Shown: positions 1 to 8,889, numbered from the stretch's first letter. The stretch: DNA of 51,486 nt from Nocardioides sp. (GCF_025964975.1 NZ_JAOPXV010000180.1:1-51486), one strand, 5' to 3'. The notes: a model not told the origin generated them from the sequence alone. Numbers and translations: made by a program.

Positions 1-395
1 CGGACGTCGTACGACGCAGCGGTCTGCAGCGGCAGCGACACGACCACGACGGCGAGCCCCTGCACCACGAAGACCTTGCGGATCACCGTGCCGAAGCCGG
101 CGTCACCGAGCATCTCGGCGTAGCGCGGGTCCTCGCCGTGGCCGCGCGACCGGCGCTGGATGTGGAGCGCGAGGCGACCGCCCCCGATCGTGACCAGCAC
201 GGCGAGCAGCCAGGAGAGCCGCTGGCCGGAGACGACGGCGAGCACGAGGGCGACGGCGACGAAGGCCAGTCCCCATGCCACGTCGACGACCGAGACACGG
301 CCCACCCGCCAGCTGACCCATGCGGTGAGCCCCATGGCCACGACACAGGTCAGCAGGCCGATGCCGGCAGCTGCGGGCCAGCCGAGATCACCCAC
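1..395 (-). CDS. DUF1295 / steroid 5-alpha-reductase-like membrane protein (3' end outside the window)
   Basis: The reading frame starts at a GTG (395-393) 22 bases after the upstream methyltransferase stop and runs off the left edge, giving about 131 residues. It begins VGDLGWPAAAGIGLL and has hydrophobic spans at about residues 7-24, 37-55 and 60-75. WRVGRVSVVDVAWGL near residue 31 resembles the DUF1295 N-terminus. An in-frame TGA lies just before the GTG, so no longer start is possible. DUF1295 proteins are multi-pass membrane proteins related to steroid 5-alpha-reductases. In M. tuberculosis a member (Rv0446c) sits beside sigK and ufaA1, and the same neighbourhood appears here. Its role in modifying acyl chains made by the two upstream methyltransferases is inferred. 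Confidence 0.8.
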   Translation of the reverse strand, partial: MGDLGWPAAAGIGLLTCVVAMGLTAWVSWRVGRVSVVDVAWGLAFVAVALVLAVVSGQRLSWLLAVLVTIGGGRLALHIQRRSRGHGEDPRYAEMLGDAGFGTVIRKVFVVQGLAVVVVSLPLQTAASYDV

Positions 396-416
396 GTGGG
401 GATCCCGTCATGCCGT

Positions 417-1718
417 TCACCAGCTCCGCTGGGCAGGCAGCGAGTGTGCAGCGCCCGGGCGCACGGCGAGGATCTGGTCGACCCTCATGCGCCCGTCCCG
501 GAAGGCCATGGAGCCGCCGACGAGGTAGAGCCGCCACACGCGGACGACCTCCTCGCCGACCAGCTCGGTCAGCCGCGGCACGCTGGCCTCGAAGCGCTCG
601 AGCCAACCCGCCACCGTGAGGACGTAGTGCTCGCGCAGTGCGTGCACGTCACGGACCTCGAGCCCTCCCCGCTCCAGGTGCGCGACCGTCTCCCCGACGG
701 GGCGCATGTGCATGTCCGGAGCGATGAACGACTCGATGAACGGGCCGCCCCCGGGGTGCCGGCCGGTCCGCGACATCTGCTGCACGAGGACGCGGCCTCC
801 TGGCCGGACCGCGCCCTGCAGCACCTTGACGTAGGTGGGGTAGTTGGCCTCACCGACGTGCTCGCCCATCTCGAGGGACCCGACGGCGTCGAAGTGCCCG
901 CGCTGGGGGACTTCGCGATAGTCCTGGAGCCGGATCTCGACCCGGTCGCCCAGCCCGCGCTCGGCGATGCGGGCGTCGATGAACTTCTTCTGCTCCGCGG
1001 CGATGGTCACGCCGACGACGTTGGCCCCGAAGTGCTCGGCCGCGTGCAGGGACAACGAGCCCCAGCCGCACCCGACGTCGAGCATCCGCATGCCCGGATC
1101 GAGCCCGAGCTTGGTGCACACCAGGTCCAGCTTGGCGCGCTGGGCGTCCTCCAGGGTGGTGTGCGCGTTGTCGTGGTAGCCGCAGCTGTAGGCCATCGAC
1201 GGGTCGAGGATCGCGGCGTAGAACTCGTTGCTGAGGTCGTAGTGGTGGCTGATCGCGCGCCGGTCGCGGATGGCGCTGTGCAGCCGGCCCTTGACCCGCG
1301 CCTGGCTGGCAGGAAGCTTCGGCGGAGCGCCGAGCACCCCCAGGCCGGCAGCGGTGCGGAGCGCCTGCACGAGGGCGAGCGGCGATCGGCGTACGCCCTC
1401 GAGGCCGCGCGCCTTGCCGACCGCGAACGCGTGGGTCAGCGCCGAGTCGAGGTCCCAACCGTCCTGCGCGGGGACGTCGAGGTCGCCGGTGACGTAGGCC
1501 TGGGCAGCGCCGAGCTCTCCCGGGTGCCACAGCAGCCGACGCAGGGCGTCAGGGCTACGGAGCACCACGAGCGGCGCATCCTCGGGGCCGGCGACGGAGC
1601 CGTCCCAGAGCTGCAGCCGCACCGGGAGGTCGCCGCCGATGAACGGACGGGCCGCCTCGGCGAGGCGTTGCGCGATGCCGACCGAGGTCAGGGTCGGACG
1701 CTGGCTGGTCGCGGTCAC
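417..1718 (-). CDS. Cyclopropane-fatty-acyl-phospholipid synthase-like SAM methyltransferase, second copy
   Basis: The 433-residue protein has an N-terminal region of about 150 residues followed by a class I SAM methyltransferase domain. Visible motifs are HHYDLSNEFYAAILDPSMAYSCGY (written in parts: HHYDLSNEFY, then YSCGY near residue 185), the SAM-binding LDVGCGWGSLSLHA and EMGEHVG. The family transfers a methylene or methyl group to the double bond of unsaturated acyl chains in membrane lipids. The GTG start at 1718 overlaps the TGA of the preceding methyltransferase (GTGA), so the two are translationally coupled. It is a divergent paralogue of that neighbour. Whether the product is a cyclopropane, a branched-methyl or a furan-type lipid cannot be read from the sequence. 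Confidence 0.88.
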   Translation of the reverse strand: MTATSQRPTLTSVGIAQRLAEAARPFIGGDLPVRLQLWDGSVAGPEDAPLVVLRSPDALRRLLWHPGELGAAQAYVTGDLDVPAQDGWDLDSALTHAFAVGKARGLEGVRRSPLALVQALRTAAGLGVLGAPPKLPASQARVKGRLHSAIRDRRAISHHYDLSNEFYAAILDPSMAYSCGYHDNAHTTLEDAQRAKLDLVCTKLGLDPGMRMLDVGCGWGSLSLHAAEHFGANVVGVTIAAEQKKFIDARIAERGLGDRVEIRLQDYREVPQRGHFDAVGSLEMGEHVGEANYPTYVKVLQGAVRPGGRVLVQQMSRTGRHPGGGPFIESFIAPDMHMRPVGETVAHLERGGLEVRDVHALREHYVLTVAGWLERFEASVPRLTELVGEEVVRVWRLYLVGGSMAFRDGRMRVDQILAVRPGAAHSLPAQRSW

Positions 1719-3127
1719 CGGTCGCCCCTGATGTCAGCCTTGACGAAGGTGAGCTGCTGGACGTTGATGTAGCCGCTGGCGAAGCCGGCTCGGGAGTACT
1801 CGAGGTAGAAGTGCCACATCCGCATGAAGAGGTCGTCGAAGCCGAGGGCCAGGACCGCCTCGCGCTGCGCGAGGAAGCGCTCGTCCCAGCGGCGCAACGT
1901 CTCGGCGTAGTGGCTGCCCATCTCGAGCAGGCCGGTCCGGCGCAGGGACGTCTGCTCCGAGGTGATCTCGTCGATGACGTGCACGCTGGGCAGGAAGCCG
2001 CCCGGGAAGACATATTTGTTGATCCACGTCTCGGTGCCCTGCGTCGCCAGCATCCGGTCGTGCGGCATCGTGATCGCCTGGATCGCGACCCGGCCGCCGG
2101 GGGCCAGTGCGTGGTCGAGCGTCTGGAAGTAGGTGCCCCAGAACTCGTGTCCGACGGCCTCGATCATCTCCACGCTGACGATGGCGTCGTACGCCGAGGC
2201 GAACTCCGGCTCCGCGAGCGCCCGATAGTCCTGGAGCTCGATCCGCACGAGGTCCGAGCAGCCGGCAGCGGCCACGCGTCGCTCCGCGAGCTCGAGCTGC
2301 TCCACGGACAACGTGATGCTGTGCACCGTGGCGCCCCGTCGTGCTGCCCGGATGGCGAGCTCGCCCCAGCCGGTGCCGATCTCCAGCAGCCGGGTGCCGG
2401 CGGTGACGCCGGCCTCGTCGAGGAGGCGGTCGATCTTGCGGCCCTGGGCCTCAGCGAAGTCGGCACCGTGCCCGGTGCCCTGATCGACCACCATGTCGCC
2501 TGCCACCGGGGGAATGGCAACCCGACCACTGGAGCCGTCCACGACCGGGGTGTCGAACAGCGCCGACGAATAGCTCAGCGTCTCGTCGAGGAAGAGGGCG
2601 AAGAGCTCGTTGGACAGGTCGTAGTGATGCGCGATGTTGGCCTGGGTGTTGTCGGTGGTGCCTCGGTGGTGGCCGGGGGTCCGGTGCGTCACGTAGGCGC
2701 GGGCCCGCTGCAACGGTTCCGGGACGAGGGTCGCGATCCGCGCGGCCGGGATCGTCAGGAACTCGGCGAGGTCGTCGGCGTCCCAGGCGCCCGTGAGGTA
2801 GGCCTCCCCGAAGCCGATCAGGCCGTCCCGACCGACGCGCGCATAGAACTCGTCGGGACGGTGGATCACCATGCGCGGGCCGCCGCGGCCGAAGATGCGG
2901 CCGACGCCGCGACTGTTGGGTGCCTCTTCCACGCTGACGTCCAGGTGACGGATGGCGGCGGTGAAGAGCCGGCGCGCGATCACGGCGGAGACGGCGGTGC
3001 GGGCGCCGGTGCGCACGGGTTCGAGTGCCGGCACGCGGGACGTGGCCCCGTCGCCGATGAGGTCGGCGTCCGTGTGGGCGGCGAGACCCGTCATGGGCTC
3101 GCTGGGGCGTGACTGCAGAGTGGTCAT
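1715..3127 (-). CDS. Cyclopropane-fatty-acyl-phospholipid synthase / UfaA1-like methyltransferase, first copy
   Basis: The 470-residue protein has the CFA-synthase layout: HHYDLSNELFALFLDETLSYS near residue 155-175 (quoted in parts), a SAM site LLEIGTGWGELAIRAA and SVEMIEAVG. I start it at the ATG at 3127, which overlaps the TGA of the FAD/DUF1365 gene (ATGA), rather than at an upstream in-frame start. Relatives usually pass almost directly from the SYSSALF motif to the AQxRKIDRLL helix. Here a linker of about 25-30 residues, including SSGRVAIPPVAGDMVVDQG, lies between them and appears to be an in-frame insertion (see the repeat at 2506-2517). It is the likely equivalent of M. tuberculosis UfaA1 in the SigK locus; substrate and product are inferred only at family level. 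Confidence 0.9.
   Translation of the reverse strand: MTTLQSRPSEPMTGLAAHTDADLIGDGATSRVPALEPVRTGARTAVSAVIARRLFTAAIRHLDVSVEEAPNSRGVGRIFGRGGPRMVIHRPDEFYARVGRDGLIGFGEAYLTGAWDADDLAEFLTIPAARIATLVPEPLQRARAYVTHRTPGHHRGTTDNTQANIAHHYDLSNELFALFLDETLSYSSALFDTPVVDGSSGRVAIPPVAGDMVVDQGTGHGADFAEAQGRKIDRLLDEAGVTAGTRLLEIGTGWGELAIRAARRGATVHSITLSVEQLELAERRVAAAGCSDLVRIELQDYRALAEPEFASAYDAIVSVEMIEAVGHEFWGTYFQTLDHALAPGGRVAIQAITMPHDRMLATQGTETWINKYVFPGGFLPSVHVIDEITSEQTSLRRTGLLEMGSHYAETLRRWDERFLAQREAVLALGFDDLFMRMWHFYLEYSRAGFASGYINVQQLTFVKADIRGDR
2506..2517. repeat. 12-base core shared with a palindromic element in pabB
   Basis: The + strand reads CCGGGGGAATGG, identical to bases 17856-17867 in pabB, where it belongs to a long palindrome. 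Both copies fall in extra linker segments of otherwise conserved enzymes, which suggests remnants of one small palindromic element. The relationship is inferred from a short match. Confidence 0.4.
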
Positions 3128-5127
3128 CGGACGCCTTCTTGCTGGTGATGTGGACGGGGGTGGACGGGAAGCCGGCGCAGCCACAGCCAGATCCCGTGGG
3201 CTCGGATGAACGCGCTCCCGCGGAGGGCGGTGCCGGCGTTGCCCCAGGTGCTGGGGTCTTCGACGCGTTCGCCGCTCACCCGCGCGCTGAACGGCTGGCC
3301 GTCCGCCGTGTGCAGGGTGACGGTGATGTCGATGCGGTCACCGGGAATGGGCACCGCCATCTCGTAGTGGCCGTCGACGCCATGGAACGGCGAGACGTAC
3401 ATCGCCTTGTCCGTGCGCGCACGACCTTGCCCGTCGGGGTGGACGAGGTAGGCGTGGCGGTCGCCGTACGTGTTGTGGACCTCGACGACGACCGCGGCTT
3501 GCGCACCCGTGGAGTCGAAGCACCAGAACACCGAGATGGGGTTGAAGGAGTAGCCGAGCGAACGCGGGTTGGCCGCCATCAGGATGCGGCCGCCGCCGAG
3601 GTCGACTCCGCTCGCTGCGAGGAAGGCTTCGACGTTGGCGCGGATCGAGATGTCCGGCGACCCGAGGTGGTCGCGGGCCTCGAAGCTGGCGAGCGGGGTG
3701 CCCTTCGGCAGGTCGTCGAGGTCGACGAGCCACAGGTGCGACTGGTGCTCGAAGGTGCGCTTGAAGGGCGTACGTCGCGTGTGCCTGACCGTGGTCCGGA
3801 ACAGTCCCGGCTCGACCCGCTCGGCGGCGGACCCGGCCGTCGGCCAGGTGAGCCCGAGCCGGTTGATGGCCGCCAGCCCCGACCGCGCGCCGTCCTCGTG
3901 GAAGCCCCACCCGTGGTAGGCGCCGGCGAAGGCGATCCGGTCGGAGCTGATGGACGGGAGCCGTTGCTGCGCGGCAACGGAGGCCGGGGTGTAGAGCGGG
4001 TGCTCGTACTCCATCCGGTCGATCACGGTCGCCGGGTCCACGAGGTCCTCGCCGCCCAGGGTGACGAGGTAGTGCGTCTGCGTGGGCAGCCGCTGCAGGC
4101 GGGTGAGGTCGTAGGTGACGGTGACCTGCCCGGTCGGCGACGCGGGTCGCTGGAAGTTCCAGCTCGACCGCGCGTTGGCGGCGCGCGGCAGGAGGGAGGT
4201 GTCGGTGTGCAGCAGGGCGGTGTTGGCCGAGTAGGGCAGGGCGGACAGCACCTCGCGCTGGTCGGTCGTCGGCGACTCGAGCATCGTGAGCGCCTGCTCG
4301 GGGTGGCAGGCGATGACGACCGCGTCAAAGGTGTGGACCCCGCCGTTGCCGTCGGTGACCTCGACGCCGCACGCGCCGTCACGGACAGAGGTGACCTTGG
4401 TGCCGGTGCGCACCGACTGGATGTGGGCGGCCACCGCTGCGACGTACGTCCCGGACCCGCCGGTCACCGTGCGCCACTGGGGCGAACCGAAGACGCCGAG
4501 CATCCCGTGGTGCTCGAGGAAGGTGAAGAGGTAGCGCGCGGGGTAGTCGAGCGACGTCTCGGGGGCGCACGACCACACGGCCGCCACCATCGGCTCCATG
4601 AAGTGGTGCACGAAGTGCTGGCTGAAGCCCCCGGCGGTGAGGAACTCCCGCAGGGTCTGGTCGGTGGCCACGTCGTACGCGGCGTCGCCGGCTGACCCGC
4701 CGGAGGCAAGCACTGCCTTCGCCCGACGGTGGAAGCGGGGGATCTCGGCGAGCATCCGCCAGTGCGCAGGCGAGGTCGCGGCAGCCCTGGTCGGGAAGAG
4801 TCCCTTGGCGCCCAGTGCTCCGGCGAACTCCACGCCGGTCCCCTGGTCGGAGACCGACAGCGACATCTCGGAGGGCTGGGTGGCGATGTCCAGCTCGGCG
4901 AAGAGTCGCAGCAGCGTGGGGTAGGTGCGCCGGTTGTGGACGATGAAGCCGGTGTCGATCCGCAGCTCGCCTTCGGCTGCTTGGACGACATGGGTGTCGG
5001 CGTGCCCGCCGAGGCGGTCGTCGGCCTCGAACAACGTCACGTGCGCGGTGCGCGAGGCGACGTAGGCCGCGGTCAAGCCAGCCACACCGGAGCCGACGAC
5101 TCCGATGCGGCGGTGCGCGGTGGTCAT
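3124..5127 (-). CDS. Fused FAD-dependent amine oxidase-like / DUF1365 protein
   Basis: This 667-residue protein joins two domains that are separate genes (Rv0449c, Rv0448c) in the M. tuberculosis sigK locus. Residues 1 to about 430 form an FAD oxidoreductase of the amine-oxidase fold: the Rossmann motif GVVGSGVAGLTAAYVASR, then FEADDRLGGHADTH, and a C-terminal FAD segment near IAFAGAYHGWGFHEDGARSG. From about residue 445 the sequence is DUF1365, with TFEHQSHLWLVDLDDLPKG, NPRSLGYSFNPISVFWCF and the KAMYVSPFHGV motif. The ATG overlaps the rskA stop and the TGA overlaps the next start (both ATGA), so the operon is tightly coupled. Related FAD and DUF1365 proteins occur with CFA-type methyltransferases in fatty-acid modification clusters; the exact reaction here is unknown. 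Confidence 0.9.
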   Translation of the reverse strand: MTTAHRRIGVVGSGVAGLTAAYVASRTAHVTLFEADDRLGGHADTHVVQAAEGELRIDTGFIVHNRRTYPTLLRLFAELDIATQPSEMSLSVSDQGTGVEFAGALGAKGLFPTRAAATSPAHWRMLAEIPRFHRRAKAVLASGGSAGDAAYDVATDQTLREFLTAGGFSQHFVHHFMEPMVAAVWSCAPETSLDYPARYLFTFLEHHGMLGVFGSPQWRTVTGGSGTYVAAVAAHIQSVRTGTKVTSVRDGACGVEVTDGNGGVHTFDAVVIACHPEQALTMLESPTTDQREVLSALPYSANTALLHTDTSLLPRAANARSSWNFQRPASPTGQVTVTYDLTRLQRLPTQTHYLVTLGGEDLVDPATVIDRMEYEHPLYTPASVAAQQRLPSISSDRIAFAGAYHGWGFHEDGARSGLAAINRLGLTWPTAGSAAERVEPGLFRTTVRHTRRTPFKRTFEHQSHLWLVDLDDLPKGTPLASFEARDHLGSPDISIRANVEAFLAASGVDLGGGRILMAANPRSLGYSFNPISVFWCFDSTGAQAAVVVEVHNTYGDRHAYLVHPDGQGRARTDKAMYVSPFHGVDGHYEMAVPIPGDRIDITVTLHTADGQPFSARVSGERVEDPSTWGNAGTALRGSAFIRAHGIWLWLRRLPVHPRPHHQQEGVR

Positions 5128-5834
5128 GTCGCCTGGGAGAAGTCAAAGACGGCGACGATGGGCAGGGTCGGCTCGACGTGCGGCTCACCCTCCGGCTCGA
5201 CCGTGATGCCGGCAGCGGTGGCGGTGGCGGCGTCGCCCTCGAGCACGACGGTCGCGTTGGGCTCGTCGGGCATCTCGCCAGCGGGGAGCATCTGGCCCTC
5301 AGCCGACTCGAGCCACAGCACGAACTCCTGGCCGGCCGGGGCCGGGGCCATGTCCTCGGTCGTGATGACGGCCTTGCCGACCGACTTCGAGCGGACGACG
5401 GCGGCCCGACCGGCCTCGCCGAGGTCGACCTCCACCCGCTGGGCGTCGGATGCCTGGATGACTTGCTCGGCCGCGGTCAGCGATCCTTCGTCGGACGGTG
5501 CCCACGGCTGCCAAAGGGCAGCTCCGACGCCGAGAACGGCGACGAGGGCCGCGGCGACCAGAACTGGAAACCAGGCAGCTCGCCTGGGCGGAGCGACGAT
5601 GGGGGGCAGCGGGCGGACCTGGGAGATGCCGGAGAGCACCGAGTCGCGCAGCGAGGGCGGGGGCATGACGATGGCGGACTCGGCGAGCATGGCCGTGGTC
5701 TCGCGCAGGCTGGAGACCTCGCTCCGGCAGTCCTCGCACTCGACCAGGTGACGCTCGAAGGCGGCCCGCTCGATGTCGTCGACCGCGTCCAGGGCGTACG
5801 CGCCCGTGAGCTTGTGAATGTCGCTGTCGCTCAT
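5124..5834 (-). CDS. rskA: Anti-sigma-K factor RskA
   Basis: The 236-residue protein has an N-terminal anti-sigma domain with an HxxxCxxC motif (His29, Cys33, Cys36), one membrane span at about residues 87-108, and an extracytoplasmic RskA domain after it. In this family the N-terminal domain sequesters SigK at the membrane and regulated proteolysis or redox change releases it. The start overlaps the sigK stop (ATGA) and the stop overlaps the FAD/DUF1365 start (ATGA), the usual sigma/anti-sigma coupling. The pairing with sigK and a downstream lipid-modification operon supports RskA rather than a generic zinc anti-sigma factor. Confidence 0.92.
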   Translation of the reverse strand: MSDSDIHKLTGAYALDAVDDIERAAFERHLVECEDCRSEVSSLRETTAMLAESAIVMPPPSLRDSVLSGISQVRPLPPIVAPPRRAAWFPVLVAAALVAVLGVGAALWQPWAPSDEGSLTAAEQVIQASDAQRVEVDLGEAGRAAVVRSKSVGKAVITTEDMAPAPAGQEFVLWLESAEGQMLPAGEMPDEPNATVVLEGDAATATAAGITVEPEGEPHVEPTLPIVAVFDFSQAT

Positions 5835-6457
5835 GACCCAACTCCCATCGCGTCGCGCAACCGGATGAGTCCATCCCGGATGCGGGTCTTGGCCGTGCCG
5901 ACAGGAACGTCAAGCATCGTTGCCACCTCTGTGTGTGTGTAGCCGCCGAAGAAGGCGAGCTCCACTGCTTCTCTCTGCACCGCGGTCAGACCGGAGACCG
6001 CTGTCCGGACCCGCTGGGCATCCAGCGAGGCGTGCACGGCTTCGACGGTCGAGTCGTGCTCGACCGGCTCGGTCTCCCGGTGGTACGCCGCGTCCCGAGC
6101 CGTGGCGGCCTCAGCTGAGCGGACCCGGTCCACCGACTTGCGGTGCACGATCGTCAACAGCCAGCCAGCGGCGCTCCCACGTGCGGGATCGAAGCGACTG
6201 CTGGTGCGCCAGGCATCGAGGTAGGCCTCTTGGACCACTTCTTCTGCCTGCGCGGGGTTGCGGACCACTCTCAGCGCCAGACCGTAGGCGCGAGCCGAGG
6301 TGGCGTCGTAGAGCTCGGCGAAAGCCGCCTCGTCTCCTCGGCTGGAGCGCTGCATCAACGAGGCGAGCCGGGCGGCTGCCCCGTCTGCGGGCTGGGAGCC
6401 CCCGGACGGGGTGCCCTCGGAGGGCACCCCGTCGGGAACGGGCTTCAGGTGATCCAC
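5831..6457 (-). CDS. sigK: ECF RNA polymerase sigma factor SigK
   Basis: The 208-residue protein is an ECF (group IV) sigma factor. Region 2 contains FAELYDATSARAYGLALRVV and the RNPAQAEEVVQEAYLDAWR segment; region 4 contains LTAVQREAVELAFFGGYTH and VPVGTAKTRIRDGLIRLRD. The start is a GTG at 6457, preceded by AAGGA with a 7-base spacer. Only 35 bases separate it from the fasciclin gene, so both are probably transcribed from the SigK-type promoter at 7242-7268, which would make sigK autoregulated. An MPT70/83-like neighbour, RskA and the fatty-acid genes match the mycobacterial SigK locus in content, though not in order. Confidence 0.93.
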   Translation of the reverse strand: MDHLKPVPDGVPSEGTPSGGSQPADGAAARLASLMQRSSRGDEAAFAELYDATSARAYGLALRVVRNPAQAEEVVQEAYLDAWRTSSRFDPARGSAAGWLLTIVHRKSVDRVRSAEAATARDAAYHRETEPVEHDSTVEAVHASLDAQRVRTAVSGLTAVQREAVELAFFGGYTHTEVATMLDVPVGTAKTRIRDGLIRLRDAMGVGS

Positions 6458-6492
6458 GGTGTGATCCTTGCCTGCCTGGTGTCAGGGGACAA

Positions 6493-7176
6493 TCAGGGCA
6501 TCAGGACCGTGTCGACGATGTAGACCGTCGCGTTGGCCGTGGGGACGTTTCCACACAGGACTGCCGAGGTCGTGGTGCCCTTGCTGGAGACGGTGAAGTC
6601 CTCGCCGGAGCCCTTGACGTTCAGCGTGCCACCAGCAAGCGACATCTGCTTGCCGACGACGTCCTCGGGCGAGAGCTTGCCCTCGACCACGTGGTTGGTC
6701 AGGATCGTGGTCAGGAGTTTCTTGTTGGCGAGGACGGCCTCGAGGTCGGCGGCCGGGATCTTGGCGAAGGCGTCGTTGGTCGGCGCGAACACGGTGATCT
6801 CGGGAGCCGAGTTGAGGGTGTCGCCCAGGTCGGCCTGCGTCACTGCGGCAACCAGCGTCTCGAGGAGCGGGTTGGCCGAAGCGGCGGTGGCGACCGGCTC
6901 GGTGGCCATGCCGTTGAAGGAGGCTGCACCGTCCGCGGGGATGAGCTTGCAGCCCGGGCCGAAGGTGTCCGCGCCGGCGTCAGCCATGGGCTCCTCGGTC
7001 TCCTCCGTGGGCTCTGCCGACTCTGCGGTCATGGGCTCTTCGGAGGTGCTCTCGCTGGCGCTGGCGCTGGTGTCGGAGCCGGTGCCGGCCTCGTCGTCGC
7101 TGCCACAGGCAGCCATACCGAGGGACATCGTCAGGGCCATCGCGGCGAGGCCGGTGTTGCGAGCAATGCGGTTCAT
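6493..7176 (-). CDS. Fasciclin-domain lipoprotein, MPT83/MPT70-like
   Basis: The 227-residue protein has a lipoprotein signal with lipobox GMAAC (lipidated Cys24), a low-complexity Ser/Thr/Glu linker to about residue 70, and one FAS1 domain. FAS1 motifs include ITVFAPTNDAFAKIP and TTILTNHVVEGKLSPEDVVG, and it ends ATVYIVDTVLMP. GPGC at the domain start and the VLCGNV segment provide the two cysteines also found in MPT70/MPT83, the main SigK-controlled antigens of M. tuberculosis. It is the first gene after the promoter at 7242-7268 and lies directly upstream of sigK. A cell-surface role is likely; the binding partner is unknown. Confidence 0.93.
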   Translation of the reverse strand: MNRIARNTGLAAMALTMSLGMAACGSDDEAGTGSDTSASASESTSEEPMTAESAEPTEETEEPMADAGADTFGPGCKLIPADGAASFNGMATEPVATAASANPLLETLVAAVTQADLGDTLNSAPEITVFAPTNDAFAKIPAADLEAVLANKKLLTTILTNHVVEGKLSPEDVVGKQMSLAGGTLNVKGSGEDFTVSSKGTTTSAVLCGNVPTANATVYIVDTVLMP

Positions 7177-7241
7177 GGGGTGCTGCCTTTCGTGTGGGGC
7201 TCCGGAGCGGAAGCCCGGGAGTGTTTCTCTAGTCGGGAGGT

Positions 7242-7268
7242 GTTCGGTGCCTGCGGTGAGGCGGATTG
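7242..7268 (-). promoter_or_regulatory. SigK-type promoter of the fasciclin-sigK operon
   Basis: Read on the minus strand, a -35 CAATCC (7268-7263) and a -10 CCGAAC (7247-7242) are separated by 15 bases. The mycobacterial SigK consensus is close to CCATCC / CCGAAT. The same hexamers with the same spacing precede the oxidoreductase gene. The start codon is about 65 bases downstream; GAAAGG serves as ribosome binding site. Confidence 0.6.
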
Positions 7269-7380
7269 GTCCGACTTCGAAAAAGTCGCGAAGCTGCCTG
7301 AAATCGCCGGACGGGACCGGGCTCAGACGAGAGCCCTGTCCCGATCGCGTAGATGCTCGCCGGCCTGGGGCCGGGAGCGT

Positions 7381-8889
7381 TCAGGTGACGGTGACGGAGA
7401 TGTTCTGGATGCCGCTCGAGCCCTCGGGGAAGGTCTTCATGCGCACGTCCGTCTGCACGTTGCCGTCCTTGTTGGTCGCTCGACAGGACAGGAAGTGCTG
7501 CCCGGGCTTGGCGTCCCACTCGACGTACCACTGGCGCCAGTAGTCGTTGCCGCCGTCGGGACCCATCTCGGCCTTCTGCCAGGCCCCGCCGTCGATGGCC
7601 ACCTCGACGGTGTCGATGCCGACGCCCTGGGCCCACGCCACGCCACCGATGAACGTCTTGCCGGCGTCCGTGCTCGACAGCGCCTTGGGGGTGTCGATGC
7701 GGCTGGAGATCTTGATGGGCGCGTCCGTTGCCCACTCGCGCTCGGTCCAGTAGACGTCCTGCTCGTCGTACGTCGTGAGGGTGATCTTGGTGATCCACTT
7801 GCAGGCGCTCACGAAGCCGTAGAGGCCGGGCACGACCATACGGACGGGGAAGCCGTGCTCGCGGGGCAGCGCCTCGCCGTTCATCCCGAAGACGATCATC
7901 GCGTCGCGACCGTCGGTGGCGACGCTGAACGGCGTGCCGATGGTCATGCCCTCGACATCGGTGGAGACGATCTGGTCGGCCTTGGTGTTGTCGATCCCGG
8001 CCAGGTCGAGGACGTCGGTGAGGCGGACGCCGAGCCAGCGCGCTGCGCCGACGTAGGGACCGCCGACGTCGTTGGAGACGCAGGTCAGGGTGATGTCGCG
8101 TTCGATGACCTCCAGCTCGTAGAGGTCCGCGAGGGTCAGCGTGACCTCCTCGTCGACGTCACCGTCGATGGTCAGCGTCCACGAGTCGGCGTCGACGATC
8201 GGCAGGGTGAGCCGGGTGTCGACGCGGTAGAAGTCCTCGGTGGGGGTGACGAAGGACGAGATGGCCTTGACCTTGTCCTCGAGCCCGGCCGGCAGCGGCT
8301 TGACGGACTTGGCTGCGGTGGGGAGCTCGATGTCGGTGGCCTTGAGGCGGTACGACGAGATGAACCGGCCCGCGGTCCCGAAGGCCGCCGCCGCGAAGGC
8401 GAGTCCGCCGGCCGCGATCAGGACGCCGCGACGGGTCGGTCCGGTCGCGCCGTCCTCAGAGCCGGAGACCTCGAGCCGGTGCAGCCACCACAGCGCGGCG
8501 ACACCGATGAGGGCGGCGACCAGGCTCGGCAGCAGGTCGAGCGGCCCGGCGGCGGGGCGGAGCATCGCCAGGACGCCGGCTAGCGCAGCCAGGCCGGCAA
8601 TCATCGCCAGGCCGACGGTGATGCGCCGCGCCGCGATGATGCCCGCGATGCCGGCGAGCACCAGCACGCCGATCATGACCGAGCCGATGAGGATCGGCTT
8701 GTCGGCCGTCCCGAAGTTCTCGATCGCCCACGTCTTGACGGGCGTGGGGGTCAGGTCGATCACCGTGGATCCCACGACCAGCACGGGGGAGGCCGCAGGC
8801 ACGGTCAGCGCCGCCACCAGGTGGGCGGCGGCAACGCCGGCAAGGGTGGCGAGGATTCCCCAGGTCGCGTGGAGCAGTCGTGTGAGCAC
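7381..8889 (-). CDS. Membrane-anchored sulfite-oxidase-like molybdopterin oxidoreductase
   Basis: The 502-residue protein has about five N-terminal membrane spans (residues 5-150), then an RRGVLIAAGGLAFAAAAFG segment like a Tat signal or further span, and a periplasmic sulfite-oxidase/YedY-type domain. LTCVSNDVGG carries the expected molybdenum-ligand Cys270; LPREHGFPVRMVVPGLYGF and VYWTEREWA are typical of the fold, and an immunoglobulin-like dimerisation domain forms the C-terminus. I start it at GTG 8889; an upstream in-frame ATG at 8976 would overlap the divergent crotonase. The choice is supported by the SigK-like promoter ending 8 bases before this GTG. Substrate is unknown; a role in oxidative damage of surface proteins is a guess. 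Confidence 0.88.
   Translation of the reverse strand: MLTRLLHATWGILATLAGVAAAHLVAALTVPAASPVLVVGSTVIDLTPTPVKTWAIENFGTADKPILIGSVMIGVLVLAGIAGIIAARRITVGLAMIAGLAALAGVLAMLRPAAGPLDLLPSLVAALIGVAALWWLHRLEVSGSEDGATGPTRRGVLIAAGGLAFAAAAFGTAGRFISSYRLKATDIELPTAAKSVKPLPAGLEDKVKAISSFVTPTEDFYRVDTRLTLPIVDADSWTLTIDGDVDEEVTLTLADLYELEVIERDITLTCVSNDVGGPYVGAARWLGVRLTDVLDLAGIDNTKADQIVSTDVEGMTIGTPFSVATDGRDAMIVFGMNGEALPREHGFPVRMVVPGLYGFVSACKWITKITLTTYDEQDVYWTEREWATDAPIKISSRIDTPKALSSTDAGKTFIGGVAWAQGVGIDTVEVAIDGGAWQKAEMGPDGGNDYWRQWYVEWDAKPGQHFLSCRATNKDGNVQTDVRMKTFPEGSSGIQNISVTVT

Noticed and set aside
138-1772. Long plus-strand frames opposite the methyltransferases
   Set aside because: No domain pattern; the minus strand has clear CFA-synthase motifs and overlapping operon starts.
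5920-8583. A long plus-strand open frame of 887 codons opposite the SigK genes
   Set aside because: It lies antisense to well-supported genes, is arginine- and glycine-rich without motifs, and arises from high GC content at third positions of the minus-strand genes.
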